From NCBI RefSeq assembly GCF_001417775.1, contig NZ_BBZJ01000021.1, positions 62,001-126,000 on the forward strand: 64,000 nt of DNA, written 5' to 3'. The translations under genes and the position numbers were made by a program. The stretch comes from Streptomyces sp. TP-A0356 (GTDB lineage: Bacteria > Actinomycetota > Actinomycetes > Streptomycetales > Streptomycetaceae). Under the pieces are notes generated by a model, which had not been told where the DNA came from, searched no databases, and worked only from the letters and a program-made list of their open reading frames with translations. Positions 1-7,671 of this stretch are shown here, piece after piece (positions within the stretch are counted from its first letter, which is position 1; each line of letters begins with the position of its first letter).

Positions 1-51
1 CTGGCCCTCGGTACGCCGGGTCCCGGCCGGTGCGCCGGGCGGGCAGGTGGC

Positions 52-1017
52 TCAGCCCACCGTGATCGAGTCCAGCTTCTCGCGCAGATACACATGCGAG
101 TCCACCGGCTCGTACGCCACCCGTCCCACCGGAGCCGGGACCGACGAGACGATCGTCCCGGGGGCGCACTCGCCGAAGTAGACGAGGGACATCAGCTCCT
201 CGGTGGGGGCGTCGGCCGGTGGCGGCAGGACACGGTGGCGGCCCGAACGCCAGCGGTCGCCCGTCCAGCGGGCCATCAGATCGCCGATGTTGACGGTGAA
301 CGCCTCCGGGTCGTACGGGGCGTCCTGCCAGCCGCCCTCGTCCGTGTGGATCTGCAGGCCGCCCCTGCCGGCCTGCCGGTCGAGGATGGTGACCGTGCCG
401 AAGTCGGTGTGCGGGCCGATGCGGAACTGGCCCGGCTCCGGCTCGCCGACGACCTCCGTGCCCGGATACCAGTTGATGTTGAAGCCGTAGGTGGGGTGGT
501 CCATGTGGCGGGTGAAGAAGTCCGGTCGCAGGCCCAGGGCCTCGCCGAGCAGCGACAGCAGGCGGTGTGCCAGCTCCGCCATCCGCTCCAGGTACTCCTC
601 GCACAGCGCCCGCAGCTCCGGCACCTCCTCGGGCCAGACGTTCGGCGCGTACCACTCCGCGTTGACCCGCGGGTCCTCGAACGGCTCCTGGGTGGCGAAG
701 GTCAGTGACTCCTTGAGGTCGGGCGGGGTCCGGGTCCCCTCGGCGTAGCCGTTGGCCTCGGCGCCGGGGCCCAGCCAGCCGCGTCCGCCGACCCTGGCGG
801 CGTACTTCTCCTTGGCCTCGGCGGGCAGGGTGAAGAAGGCGCGCGCGGCCTGCCGGATCCGGGTGCGCAGGGACGGGTCCACGCCATGGCCGGTGACCAG
901 CAGGAATCCGGCGGTCTTGAGGGCCTCGTCCACGGCGCGGGCGAGGGTGGCGCGGGTGTCCGGGTCGCCCTCCAGCCACGGCCGCAGATCGATGGTGGGG
1001 ATGCGGGGCTCAGTCAC
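52..1017 (-). CDS. Isopenicillin N synthase-like Fe(II)/2-oxoglutarate-dependent oxygenase
   Basis: A 321-residue non-haem iron oxygenase. The N-terminal DIOX_N segment starts at the IPTIDLRPWL motif (residues 6-15) and is followed by the double-stranded beta-helix core. Iron ligands are visible as HTD (His203, Asp205) and the distal His261 in GRHRV. By family it should couple oxidative decarboxylation of 2-oxoglutarate to oxidation of a small molecule; the substrate cannot be read from sequence. Length is normal for the family. The ATG overlaps the last 8 bases of the upstream deaminase gene, so the two are probably co-transcribed and translationally coupled. That pairing suggests a shared role in nucleobase or related heterocycle metabolism, which is inference only. 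Confidence 0.9.
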   Translation of the reverse strand: MTEPRIPTIDLRPWLEGDPDTRATLARAVDEALKTAGFLLVTGHGVDPSLRTRIRQAARAFFTLPAEAKEKYAARVGGRGWLGPGAEANGYAEGTRTPPDLKESLTFATQEPFEDPRVNAEWYAPNVWPEEVPELRALCEEYLERMAELAHRLLSLLGEALGLRPDFFTRHMDHPTYGFNINWYPGTEVVGEPEPGQFRIGPHTDFGTVTILDRQAGRGGLQIHTDEGGWQDAPYDPEAFTVNIGDLMARWTGDRWRSGRHRVLPPPADAPTEELMSLVYFGECAPGTIVSSVPAPVGRVAYEPVDSHVYLREKLDSITVG

Positions 1018-1462
1018 TGCCGATGTCCTCGTTCCACAGAGCCGGGTTGTCCTCGATGAAGTCGCGCATCAGCGCCGTGCACTCGGGGTCGTCCAGGAGG
1101 ACCACCTCCACACCGTGTTCCGCGAGCCATTCGTGGCCGCCGTGGAAGGTGGTCGCCTCACCGACGACCACCCGGGAGATGCCGAACTGGCGGACCAGGC
1201 CGCTGCAGTACCAGCACGGCGAGAGGGTGGTCACCATCGTCGTACCCCGGTAGGAGCGCAGACGGCCCGCCGCGCGGAAGGCGGACGTCTCCGCGTGCAT
1301 CGAGGGGTCGTCGTCCTGGACGCGGCGGTTGCGGCCGCGGCCGAGGAGGTTGCCGTCCGCGCCGTAGAGCGCGGCGCCGATGGGGATGCCGCCCTCGGCG
1401 AGGCCGGCGCGGGCCTCCGCCACGGCCGTGGCGAGCCACTGGTGTGCCTGTGCCTGATCCAT
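1010..1462 (-). CDS. Cytosine deaminase of the yeast FCY1 type (CDA superfamily)
   Basis: A 150-residue zinc deaminase. Zinc ligands and catalytic base are His56-Ala-Glu58 (HAE) and PCWYC (Cys83, Cys86). The flanking text (EGGIPIGAALYGADGN, GRGRNRRVQ, TTLSPCWYC, FIEDNPALWNEDIG) follows the small fungal cytosine deaminases from end to end, including the Trp-Asn-Glu-Asp-Ile-Gly tail, rather than TadA or guanine deaminases. It probably hydrolyses cytosine or a related amino-heterocycle. An open frame continues upstream to 2443, but that part is antisense to the EamA gene; ATG 1462 begins the conserved domain. It is followed by the oxygenase gene with an 8-base overlap. Confidence 0.88.
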   Translation of the reverse strand: MDQAQAHQWLATAVAEARAGLAEGGIPIGAALYGADGNLLGRGRNRRVQDDDPSMHAETSAFRAAGRLRSYRGTTMVTTLSPCWYCSGLVRQFGISRVVVGEATTFHGGHEWLAEHGVEVVLLDDPECTALMRDFIEDNPALWNEDIGSD

Positions 1463-1504
1463 GCCCTCACTCTCCCCGCCGCGACCTCGGTGGCAACGTG
1501 CGAA

Positions 1505-1534
1505 CCCCCGGTGAGGGCACGGTCTCACCGGGGG
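1505..1534. promoter_or_regulatory. Perfect 11-bp inverted repeat in a divergent promoter region
   Basis: CCCCCGGTGAG at 1505-1515 and its exact complement at 1524-1534 are separated by 8 bases. The repeat lies between the divergent deaminase (start 1462) and exporter (start 1655) genes. A second palindrome, CCGATGG-CC-CCATCGG, lies at 1582-1597. Either may be an operator; the first could equally be an RNA hairpin in the deaminase leader. Confidence 0.45.
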
Positions 1535-1641
1535 AAGGCGGTCAGGTTCCATCGACCGAGCAGTCGACGGAATCGGCGGGACCGATGGCCCCATCGGCAG
1601 GACGCCCCACCGGCGCGTGGACCGGCCGCGACAGTCGCTCG

Positions 1642-1647
1642 TAGCGT
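1642..1647 (+). promoter_or_regulatory. Candidate -10 element (TAGCGT) for a leaderless exporter mRNA
   Basis: TAGCGT ends 7 bases before ATG 1655 and no Shine-Dalgarno sequence is present. This fits transcription starting at or next to the start codon, a pattern repeated at several genes in this window. Confidence 0.4.
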
Positions 1648-1654
1648 CTTGGAC

Positions 1655-2602
1655 ATGACCCCCGAGAACAAGGGCACGGCCCAGCTGACGACCGCGATGG
1701 TGCTCTCCGGCACCCTCGGTGTCTTCGTCATCCAGTCGGGTGCCTCGCCCTTCAACGTCGTCTTCTTCCGCGTCCTGTTCGGCGCCCTCGCCCTCGGCTC
1801 CTACGTCGTCGCCCGCGGCTGGCTGCGCGGCCACGGCTTCACCCCGCGCACCCTGGGGCTGGCCGTCCTGGGCGGCGTCTTCATCGTCTTCAACTGGGTC
1901 CTGCTCTTCCAGGCCTACGGGAACACGTCGATCTCCGTCGCGACGGTCGTGTACCACACGCAGCCCTTCTACGTGGTGCTGCTGGGCGCCCTGCTCTTCC
2001 GCGAGCGGCTCACCGCGGCCAAGGTCAGCTGGGTGGGTGTCGCCTTCCTGGGACTGATCCTCGTCTCGGGCGTCACGCCCGGCGACTTCACGCACGGCGG
2101 TTCGTACGTCGTCGGCGTCGGCCAGGCCTTGCTCGCCGCGCTCCTGTACGGTCTGTCGACCCTGGTCACCAAGCGCGTCACCGGTGTTCGGCCGCACCTC
2201 ATCGCCCTCGTCCAGGTCCTCGTCGGCATCCCTCTGCTGCTGCCCTTCGCGGACTTCGGCGCGATGCGCGGCGAGGGTGCCGACTGGGGCTGGCTGGTGG
2301 GCCTCGGAGTCATTCACACCGGCCTGATGTACGTCCTGATGTACGCCGCCTACGCCAAGCTCCCGACCTCGAAGATCGCCGTCCTCGCCTTCGTCTACCC
2401 GGCCGTCGCGATGATCATGGACTGGGCGGTGTACGGCCACCACATCGGGCTCGTCCAGGCGTTGGGCGTCCCGCTGATCGTGACCGCCAGCCTGCGCGTC
2501 ACGCTTCCTCGGACACGAGCCGCCGCGCCTGCTCCAGAAACAGCCGGGCGTGCGCCGGAAGCCGCTTCCCGGCCCGCCACGCCAGCTGGGTACAAAGCCT
2601 GA
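1655..2602 (+). CDS. EamA/DMT-family transporter
   Basis: A 315-residue integral membrane protein with about ten hydrophobic segments in two EamA halves, for example LGVFVIQSGASPFNVVFFRV near the N-terminus and VIHTGLMYVLMYAAYAKLPT with SKIAVLAFVYPAVAMIMDW in the second half. The family exports metabolites or amino acids by secondary transport; substrate unknown. The frame is open far upstream, but homology begins at ATG 1655, which has no ribosome site and a TAGCGT box 7 bases upstream. The last 104 bases overlap, tail to tail, the 3' end of the convergent LysR gene, an unusually long overlap. The Ala/Pro-rich C-terminal 30 residues are encoded opposite the LysR C-terminus. Confidence 0.88.
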   Translation: MTPENKGTAQLTTAMVLSGTLGVFVIQSGASPFNVVFFRVLFGALALGSYVVARGWLRGHGFTPRTLGLAVLGGVFIVFNWVLLFQAYGNTSISVATVVYHTQPFYVVLLGALLFRERLTAAKVSWVGVAFLGLILVSGVTPGDFTHGGSYVVGVGQALLAALLYGLSTLVTKRVTGVRPHLIALVQVLVGIPLLLPFADFGAMRGEGADWGWLVGLGVIHTGLMYVLMYAAYAKLPTSKIAVLAFVYPAVAMIMDWAVYGHHIGLVQALGVPLIVTASLRVTLPRTRAAAPAPETAGRAPEAASRPATPAGYKA

Positions 2603-3383
2603 ACGGCGGCTCCCACGGCAGTCGTACGAGAGAGCCCTCCGCGAGTTCGGCGGCGACCGTCACCTCGGGCAGCAGTGACATCCCGAGGCCGGCCGCCGCC
2701 GCGCGTTTGGTGGCCTCGATCGTGCCGAACTCCATGAAGTCCACCACGGGAGCCAGGGCGGTGAGCTCCCGCTCGAACAGGTCGCGGTAGGCGCAGCCGG
2801 GTTCGGTCGCCAGCAGCGGCCGGCGCACCAGGTCGGCCGTCGTGACCGGCTTCCCGGCCAGGGGGTGCCCGGGCGCCGCCACCAGCGCCAGCGGCTCCAC
2901 CGCCAGCACCTCGGTCTCCAGCCCGGCGTGGGTGGTCTCCTCCTCCATCAGGAAGCCGAGGTCGTACGTCCCCTGCCGCAGCGCCTGCCGGGTCTCGTCA
3001 CCGATGGTGGTCCGCAGCGCCAGGCGCACCTTGGGGTAGCGGTGGTGGAAGAGCTCGAGGAGCGGAGGCAGACGGTACGACGTCAGCGACTCCATGGTTC
3101 CGACGGTCAGGGTGCCGGCCGGCTCCTGCGTGCCGGTCACCGCCAGCCGGGCCTCCTCGCTCAGTTCGATCATCTGCCGGGCGTACGGCAGCAGTCGCTC
3201 GCCCGCCTCCGTCAGCCGGATGCGGCTGCCCAGCCGGTCGAAGAGTTCCGCGCCGAGCGAGGACTCCAGGGCGCGGATCTGCCCGGTCACACTCGACTGC
3301 GCGTACTGCAGCTCTGCCGCGGCCCGGGTGAAGGACAGGACGGTGGCGACCTTCTCGAAGGTGACGAGCAGCCTCAGTTCCAT
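2499..3383 (-). CDS. LysR-family transcriptional regulator
   Basis: A 294-residue regulator with an N-terminal winged helix-turn-helix (residues 1-60; FTRAAAELQYAQSSVTGQIR is the recognition region) and a LysR substrate-binding domain (about 90-290). LysR proteins act as ligand-responsive tetramers in the cytoplasm and often control a neighbour. Here the adjacent exporter gene converges on it and overlaps by 104 bases, so the target is not obvious. Its ATG overlaps by one base the stop codon of the upstream PLDc_N gene (TGATG), so translation is probably coupled and both share a promoter upstream of 3778. Confidence 0.93.
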   Translation of the reverse strand: MELRLLVTFEKVATVLSFTRAAAELQYAQSSVTGQIRALESSLGAELFDRLGSRIRLTEAGERLLPYARQMIELSEEARLAVTGTQEPAGTLTVGTMESLTSYRLPPLLELFHHRYPKVRLALRTTIGDETRQALRQGTYDLGFLMEEETTHAGLETEVLAVEPLALVAAPGHPLAGKPVTTADLVRRPLLATEPGCAYRDLFERELTALAPVVDFMEFGTIEATKRAAAAGLGMSLLPEVTVAAELAEGSLVRLPWEPPFRLCTQLAWRAGKRLPAHARLFLEQARRLVSEEA

Positions 3384-3778
3384 CAGTCGGTCGCGGGTCC
3401 CTCGCCCCGCTCACGGCGCCGCAGTTCCTCCTCGCGGCGGCGCAGGTCGGCCTCCCACTCCTTCAGGAGCGCCTCGTCCTTCTTGTTGTCCTCCTTGAGG
3501 GACCTCAGGAACTCGGGGTTGTCGTCGGGTGCCACCCAGGTCGTGCGGTGGTTGCGGTGCCACTCGGAAGGGGTGGAGCCGTTCGCCGGGGCCTTGCGCA
3601 CCTTGCCGGCCACGAGCCAGGCGACCGGGCCGACCAGCACCTCGCCGAAGAGCAGGATGACGATCACCCAGAGCACCTTGGGCAGCCCCCGGACCTGCTC
3701 CTCGGGGGTGTTCAGACAGTCGATGAAGGCGTATATCCACAGCGCCAGGACCAGCAGGAAGGGCAGATACCTGAGCAT
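3383..3778 (-). CDS. PLDc_N-domain small membrane protein
   Basis: A 131-residue protein with two N-terminal hydrophobic helices (YLPFLLVLALWIYAFIDCL and VLWVIVILLFGEVLVGPVAW) carrying the PLDc_N (cardiolipin synthase N-terminal-like) motif, then a basic linker and a charged C-terminal coiled coil (about 100-128, rich in Glu, Arg and Lys). No phospholipase HKD motif is present, so it is not an enzyme of that class. The role of such proteins is unknown; many actinomycetes have several. An earlier in-frame start would add 12 residues, but the homology and first helix begin at ATG 3778. It is the first gene of a two-gene unit with the LysR gene and is divergent from the ubiD-like gene. Confidence 0.8.
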   Translation of the reverse strand: MLRYLPFLLVLALWIYAFIDCLNTPEEQVRGLPKVLWVIVILLFGEVLVGPVAWLVAGKVRKAPANGSTPSEWHRNHRTTWVAPDDNPEFLRSLKEDNKKDEALLKEWEADLRRREEELRRRERGEGPATD

Positions 3779-3834
3779 GGTCGTGCGATCCCCCAGGAGA
3801 CGGCGACGGGGCATGGGACGGGCCCCGGTGACGG

Positions 3835-3860
3835 GGCAAGGGTAGCCCTTGCCGGATACT
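3835..3860 (+). promoter_or_regulatory. Palindrome plus -10 element at the ubiD-like promoter
   Basis: A perfect palindrome, GGCAAGGG-TAG-CCCTTGCC (3835-3853), lies directly upstream of GATACT (3855-3860), itself 7 bases before ATG 3868. The spacing fits a leaderless transcript with an operator lying between the -35 and -10 positions. The regulator is unknown. Confidence 0.45.
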
Positions 3861-3867
3861 GGGACGC

Positions 3868-5325
3868 ATGGCTTACGACGATCTTCGGTCCCTGCTCCGG
3901 GCGCTGGAGCGCGAGGGAGACCTCAAGCGCATCAAAGCCGAGGTCGACCCCTATCTGGAGGTCGGGGAGATCGTCGACCGGGTGCAGAAGTCCGGCGGGC
4001 CCGCGCTGCTCTTCGAGAACGTGCGCGGTTCGTCCATGCCTCTCGCCATGAACGTCTTCGGGACGGACCGGCGCCTTCTCAAGGCCCTGGGCCTCACGTC
4101 GTACGGTGAGATCTCCGACAAGATCGGCGGTCTGCTCAAGCCCGAGCTGCCGCACGGGTTCGTCGGGATGCGCGAGGCATTCGGAAAACTCGGTGCAATG
4201 GCGCATGTACCGCCCAAGAAGGTCAAACCCGACAACGCTCCCGTGCAGGAAGTCGTCCTGCGTGGCGAGGACGTCGACCTCGACGCCCTCCCCGCCCTCT
4301 TCACCTGGCCCCAGGACGGCGGCTCCTTCTTCAATCTCGGGCTCACCCACACCAAGGACCCGGAGACCGGGATCCGCAACCTCGGGCTCTACCGCCTCCA
4401 GCGCCACGACCGGCGCACCATCGGTATGCACTGGCAGATCCACAAGGACAGCCGCAACCACTACCAGGTGGCGGCCCGGCGCGGCGAGAAGCTGCCGGTC
4501 GCCATCGCCTTCGGGTGCCCGCCCGCCGTGACGTACGCCTCCACCGCCCCGCTGCCCGGCGACATCGACGAGTACCTGTTCGCCGGGTTCGTCGCGGGCA
4601 AGCGGATCGAGATGGTCGACTGCAAGACGGTGCCGCTCCAGGTCCCGGCGCACGCCGAGGTCGTTCTGGAGGGCTGGCTGGAGCCCGGCGAGATGCTTCC
4701 CGAGGGCCCGTTCGGCGACCACACCGGCTTCTACACGCCGCAGGAGCCCTTCCCGGCCCTCAAGATCGACTGCGTCACCATGCGCCGCCGCCCCCTGCTC
4801 CAGTCGATCGTCGTGGGCCGCCCCCCGACGGAGGACGGGCCGCTCGGCCGGGCCACCGAGCGCTTCTTCCTCCCGCTGCTCAAGATCATCGTGCCGGACA
4901 TCGTGGACTACCACCTCCCCGAGGCGGGCGGGTTCCACAACTGTGCGATCGTGTCGATCGACAAGAAGTACCCCAAGCACGCCCAGAAGGTGATGCACGC
5001 CATCTGGGGCGCACACATGATGTCGCTGACGAAGCTGATCGTGGTCGTCGACTCCGACTGCGACGTGCACGATCTGCACGAGGTCGCCTGGCGGGCCCTG
5101 GGCAACACGGACTACGCCCGTGACCTCACGGTCGTCGAGGGCCCCGTCGACCACCTCGACCACGCCTCCTACCAGCAGTTCTGGGGCGGCAAGGCCGGAA
5201 TCGACGCGACCGGGAAGTGGCCCGAGGAGGGCTACACGAGGGACGGCGGCTGGCCCGACATGGTCCTGTCCGACCCGGAGACCTCCGAACGGGTGACGCG
5301 ACGCTGGAAGGAGTACGGACTGTGA
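3868..5325 (+). CDS. UbiD-family prenyl-FMN decarboxylase (menaquinone biosynthesis)
   Basis: A 485-residue UbiD-type decarboxylase, normal length. Key residues are visible: Asn171 and Arg176 of the prFMN/metal site (RNLGLYRLQ) and Glu279 with Asp284 in EGPFGD, equivalent to the acidic catalytic pair of the family. It uses prenylated FMN, made by the UbiX homologue two genes on, to remove the carboxylate from the prenylated naphthoate of the futalosine pathway; this assignment rests on the clustering with mqnP, ubiX and mqnE. ATG 3868 has no ribosome site but is 7 bases after a GATACT box. Its stop codon lies in a 16-bp sequence repeated at the start of mqnP. Confidence 0.92.
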   Translation: MAYDDLRSLLRALEREGDLKRIKAEVDPYLEVGEIVDRVQKSGGPALLFENVRGSSMPLAMNVFGTDRRLLKALGLTSYGEISDKIGGLLKPELPHGFVGMREAFGKLGAMAHVPPKKVKPDNAPVQEVVLRGEDVDLDALPALFTWPQDGGSFFNLGLTHTKDPETGIRNLGLYRLQRHDRRTIGMHWQIHKDSRNHYQVAARRGEKLPVAIAFGCPPAVTYASTAPLPGDIDEYLFAGFVAGKRIEMVDCKTVPLQVPAHAEVVLEGWLEPGEMLPEGPFGDHTGFYTPQEPFPALKIDCVTMRRRPLLQSIVVGRPPTEDGPLGRATERFFLPLLKIIVPDIVDYHLPEAGGFHNCAIVSIDKKYPKHAQKVMHAIWGAHMMSLTKLIVVVDSDCDVHDLHEVAWRALGNTDYARDLTVVEGPVDHLDHASYQQFWGGKAGIDATGKWPEEGYTRDGGWPDMVLSDPETSERVTRRWKEYGL

Positions 5326-5408
5326 TGCCTAGGGACATGCTTGCGGCAGGCAGGGCGGAGACGGGGTTTCCCCGCCGACGCGGGGGTGAACCGGAGTACG
5401 GCCTGTGA
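5310..5408. repeat. 16-bp direct repeats bounding an insertion-like segment
   Basis: GGAGTACGGACTGTGA (5310-5325) recurs with one mismatch at 5393-5408, exactly 83 bp later. The first copy ends the ubiD-like gene and the second contains the GTG start of mqnP. Collapsing one copy would give a direct GTGA stop/start overlap, so the segment looks like an insertion or tandem-duplication event. Confidence 0.75.
5365..5393 (+). CRISPR. Solitary type I-E CRISPR-like repeat (no array)
   Basis: The 29-bp sequence has the type I-E repeat layout: a CCCCGC (5370-5375) / GCGGGG (5380-5385) stem with a 4-base loop, and the terminal GTGAACCG characteristic of actinobacterial I-E repeats. Its minus-strand translation contains HPRVGGE, a peptide typical of mis-annotated I-E repeats. 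No second repeat, spacer or cas gene is nearby, so it is an orphan unit rather than a working array. Confidence 0.55.
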
Positions 5409-6307
5409 GCAGCGCCTCCGCCGCGATTCCGCAGCCAGGACGCGCCAAGGCGTTCCTGCGCCTGGTGATGATCGAGCACTCCGTCTTCGCCCTGCCCTTC
5501 GCGTACATCGCCTCCCTGACGGCGATGTACCAGTGGGACAGGACCATCCACTGGGGCCGGCTCTTCCTCGTGACCGTCGCCATGGTGGGTCTGCGCACCT
5601 TCGCGATGGCGGTGAACCGGATCATCGACCGCGAGATCGACGCCCGCAACCCGCGCACGGCCCACCGCGAGCTGGTGACCGGTGCGATGACGGTACGGCA
5701 CGCGTGGACGGGCGCGCTGATCGCGCTGGTCTTCTTCCTGGGCGCCGTGGCCCTGCTCAACCCGCTCTGCCTCGCGCTCGCCCCCATCGCGGTGATCCCG
5801 ATGGTGGTGTACCCCTACGGCAAGAGGTTCACGAACTTCCCGCAGGCCATCCTGGGTCTCGCGCAGGCGATGGGCCCGGTCGGCGGCTGGTTGGCGATCA
5901 GCGGCAGGTGGGACTGGGACGCGGTGATCCTCGGTCTCGCCGTCGGCATCTGGATCGGCGGCTTCGACCTCATCTACGCCTGCCAGGACGTGGAGACGGA
6001 CCGCGAGATCGGGGTCATGTCGGTGCCGGCCCGCTTCGGTGTCCCCGCGGCCATCCGGGGGGCCCGCGTCTGTCATGCCGTCACGACGGCGCTGTTCGTC
6101 TGGTACGCCGTCGTCACCGGTGCCGGAGTCTTCTTCTGGCTGGGCCTGGTGATCGTGGCCGGCGCCTTCCTCTACGAGCACACGATCGTCCGGCCCCATG
6201 ACCTGAGCCGCCTGAACCGCGCCTTCTTCAGCGTCAACGGGTTCATCGGCATCGCCCTGTTCGTGTGTGCGTTGCTTGATCTGCTGGTCCGGGGTCTCAC
6301 GGTCTGA
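5405..6307 (+). CDS. mqnP: MqnP, UbiA-family prenyltransferase of the futalosine pathway
   Basis: A 300-residue polytopic membrane prenyltransferase. The two Asp-rich diphosphate/magnesium motifs are present: N71-R-I-I-D75-R-E-I-D79 and Q-D195-V-E-T-D199. Eight to nine hydrophobic helices follow. It attaches the polyprenyl chain to 1,4-dihydroxy-6-naphthoate at the membrane; the substrate is inferred from its place between a UbiD and a UbiX homologue and near mqnE. The GTG start lies inside the second copy of a 16-bp repeat, 80 bases after the ubiD-like stop. No strong ribosome site is seen, which is consistent with an earlier overlapping arrangement. Confidence 0.92.
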   Translation: MSSASAAIPQPGRAKAFLRLVMIEHSVFALPFAYIASLTAMYQWDRTIHWGRLFLVTVAMVGLRTFAMAVNRIIDREIDARNPRTAHRELVTGAMTVRHAWTGALIALVFFLGAVALLNPLCLALAPIAVIPMVVYPYGKRFTNFPQAILGLAQAMGPVGGWLAISGRWDWDAVILGLAVGIWIGGFDLIYACQDVETDREIGVMSVPARFGVPAAIRGARVCHAVTTALFVWYAVVTGAGVFFWLGLVIVAGAFLYEHTIVRPHDLSRLNRAFFSVNGFIGIALFVCALLDLLVRGLTV

Positions 6308-6339
6308 ATCATGAGAGCTGATGGAGAGAGTTCGACGCC

Positions 6340-7020
6340 ATGAAGCCAGGACAGACGCAGCGCACGCCTTGGATCGTGGGCGTCTCCGGCGCCTCCGGCA
6401 CGCCGTACTCCGCCGCCGTGCTGCGCGCGCTGCTGGCGGCGGGGGAGAGCGTCGACCTCGTCGTCTCCCGTGCGTCGCGGCTCACGCTGCTCGACGAGAC
6501 CGGGATCTCCTTCCGGGACGCGCACTGGCGGCAGGACCTGCGGGAGTGGCTGGGGCGGGGAGCGGGCGGCAAGCCCGCAACGTTCGAGGTCGACGTCGAC
6601 GGCGACGCCGTACGGTACTGGAGCGCCGGTGACCTGGCCGCCGGGCCGTCCTCCGGGTCGTACCCCGCCAAGGGGATGCTGATCGTGCCCGCGTCCACGG
6701 CCTGCGTGGCGGGGGTCGCGCTCGGGCTCTCGAAGGACCTGTTGCAGCGGGCCGCGAGCGTCACCCTCAAGGAGGGGCGGCGGCTGGTGGTCGCCGTGCG
6801 GGAGACACCGCTCAGCGGGCAGACCCTCAGGCAGCTGGTGGCGCTGGACGAGGCGGGGGCGGTCGTACTGCCCGCGTCGCCGGCGTTCTACGCGGGGGCG
6901 ACACACATCCAGGACCTGGTGGACTTCGTCGCGGGACGTGCGCTGGACGCGGCCGGGGTGCCGCACCGGCTGTACCGCCGCTGGGAGGGCGAACTCGGCG
7001 GCTCGGCCCGCGGCACGTGA
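6340..7020 (+). CDS. ubiX: UbiX-family flavin prenyltransferase
   Basis: A 226-residue flavoprotein homologue that makes prenyl-FMN from FMN and dimethylallyl phosphate. The N-terminal GVSGASGTPYSAAVLRALL is the flavin phosphate-binding motif; PASTACVAGVALGLSKDLLQ and LKEGRRLVVAVRETP are the standard UbiX blocks. It is slightly longer than E. coli UbiX because of an insert around residues 65-105. It should serve the UbiD-like decarboxylase encoded upstream. ATG 6340 has a GGAGAG site about 12 bases upstream and follows mqnP by 32 bases, so the three genes form one operon. Confidence 0.92.
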   Translation: MKPGQTQRTPWIVGVSGASGTPYSAAVLRALLAAGESVDLVVSRASRLTLLDETGISFRDAHWRQDLREWLGRGAGGKPATFEVDVDGDAVRYWSAGDLAAGPSSGSYPAKGMLIVPASTACVAGVALGLSKDLLQRAASVTLKEGRRLVVAVRETPLSGQTLRQLVALDEAGAVVLPASPAFYAGATHIQDLVDFVAGRALDAAGVPHRLYRRWEGELGGSARGT

Positions 7021-7114
7021 CCGTCGGCGCAGCAGCGCGCACCCGGGCAAGCAGCAGCAACACGCATCACTTTCAGGAACTCTTCGGACCTCTTCAGCGG
7101 AAGGCTTCGATCGC

Positions 7115-7570
7115 ATGGACGCGGTGGACAGGCAGCTCATCCAGGCCCTGAGGGAGAACGGCCGGGCCTCCTACGCGGAGCTGGGGCGCCTCGTCGGCCT
7201 GTCGGGACCCAGCGTCACCGACCGCATCAACCGCCTGGAGGCGGCCGGTGTCATCACCGGCTACCGCGCCACCGTCGACGCGGCCTCCCTCGGCCTGGGC
7301 GTGACCGCCCTCATCGGCATCTCCCTGTCCGACGCCGCCGACCACGAGGACGTGGCGCGGCGTCTGAGGGACCTTCAGGAGATCGAGGACTGCTGGTTCA
7401 TCGCCGGCGACGACTCGTTCATGCTCAAGGTCCGCGCGAGCGACGTGGACGGCCTGGAGAAGACCATCCGCCGGCTGTCGGGCACCAAGGGCGTCTCCCG
7501 CACGCGTACCACCATCGTGCTCTCCACGAAGTGGGAGAACCGGGTGGGGGAGCTGCCGGAGTCGCACTAG
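7115..7570 (+). CDS. Lrp/AsnC-family regulator
   Basis: A 151-residue Lrp-type protein with an N-terminal helix-turn-helix (residues 1-50, YAELGRLVGLSGPSVTDRI) and a C-terminal RAM ligand-binding domain (about 60-145, with DSFMLKVRASDVDGLE). Such proteins form dimers to octamers and respond to amino acids. It lies between ubiX and mqnE, 94 bases after ubiX, and may regulate this menaquinone cluster, but no direct evidence exists. ATG 7115 is preceded by GGAAGG; an upstream frame opening at 6938 is antisense noise. Confidence 0.9.
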   Translation: MDAVDRQLIQALRENGRASYAELGRLVGLSGPSVTDRINRLEAAGVITGYRATVDAASLGLGVTALIGISLSDAADHEDVARRLRDLQEIEDCWFIAGDDSFMLKVRASDVDGLEKTIRRLSGTKGVSRTRTTIVLSTKWENRVGELPESH

Positions 7571-7671
7571 GTGCCAGAGGTGCTGGGGCACCGAGCACCG
7601 TATGGGGGCGCCGTCCGTCCGAAGGGCGGAGGGTACCGTTGGGGTGGTTCGTCCGAGGGAGAGGCAGAAGC

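Noticed and set aside
3712..5163. 483-residue minus-strand frame opposite the ubiD-like gene
   Set aside because: It is the antisense of a strongly conserved gene; high GC keeps such frames open. The same reason removes the long minus-strand frames at 11964-14645, 17851-20886, 20829-23627, 38285-40843 and 43925-46009.
5326..5404. A functional CRISPR array
   Set aside because: Only one repeat is present, with no spacer-repeat periodicity and no cas genes in the window.
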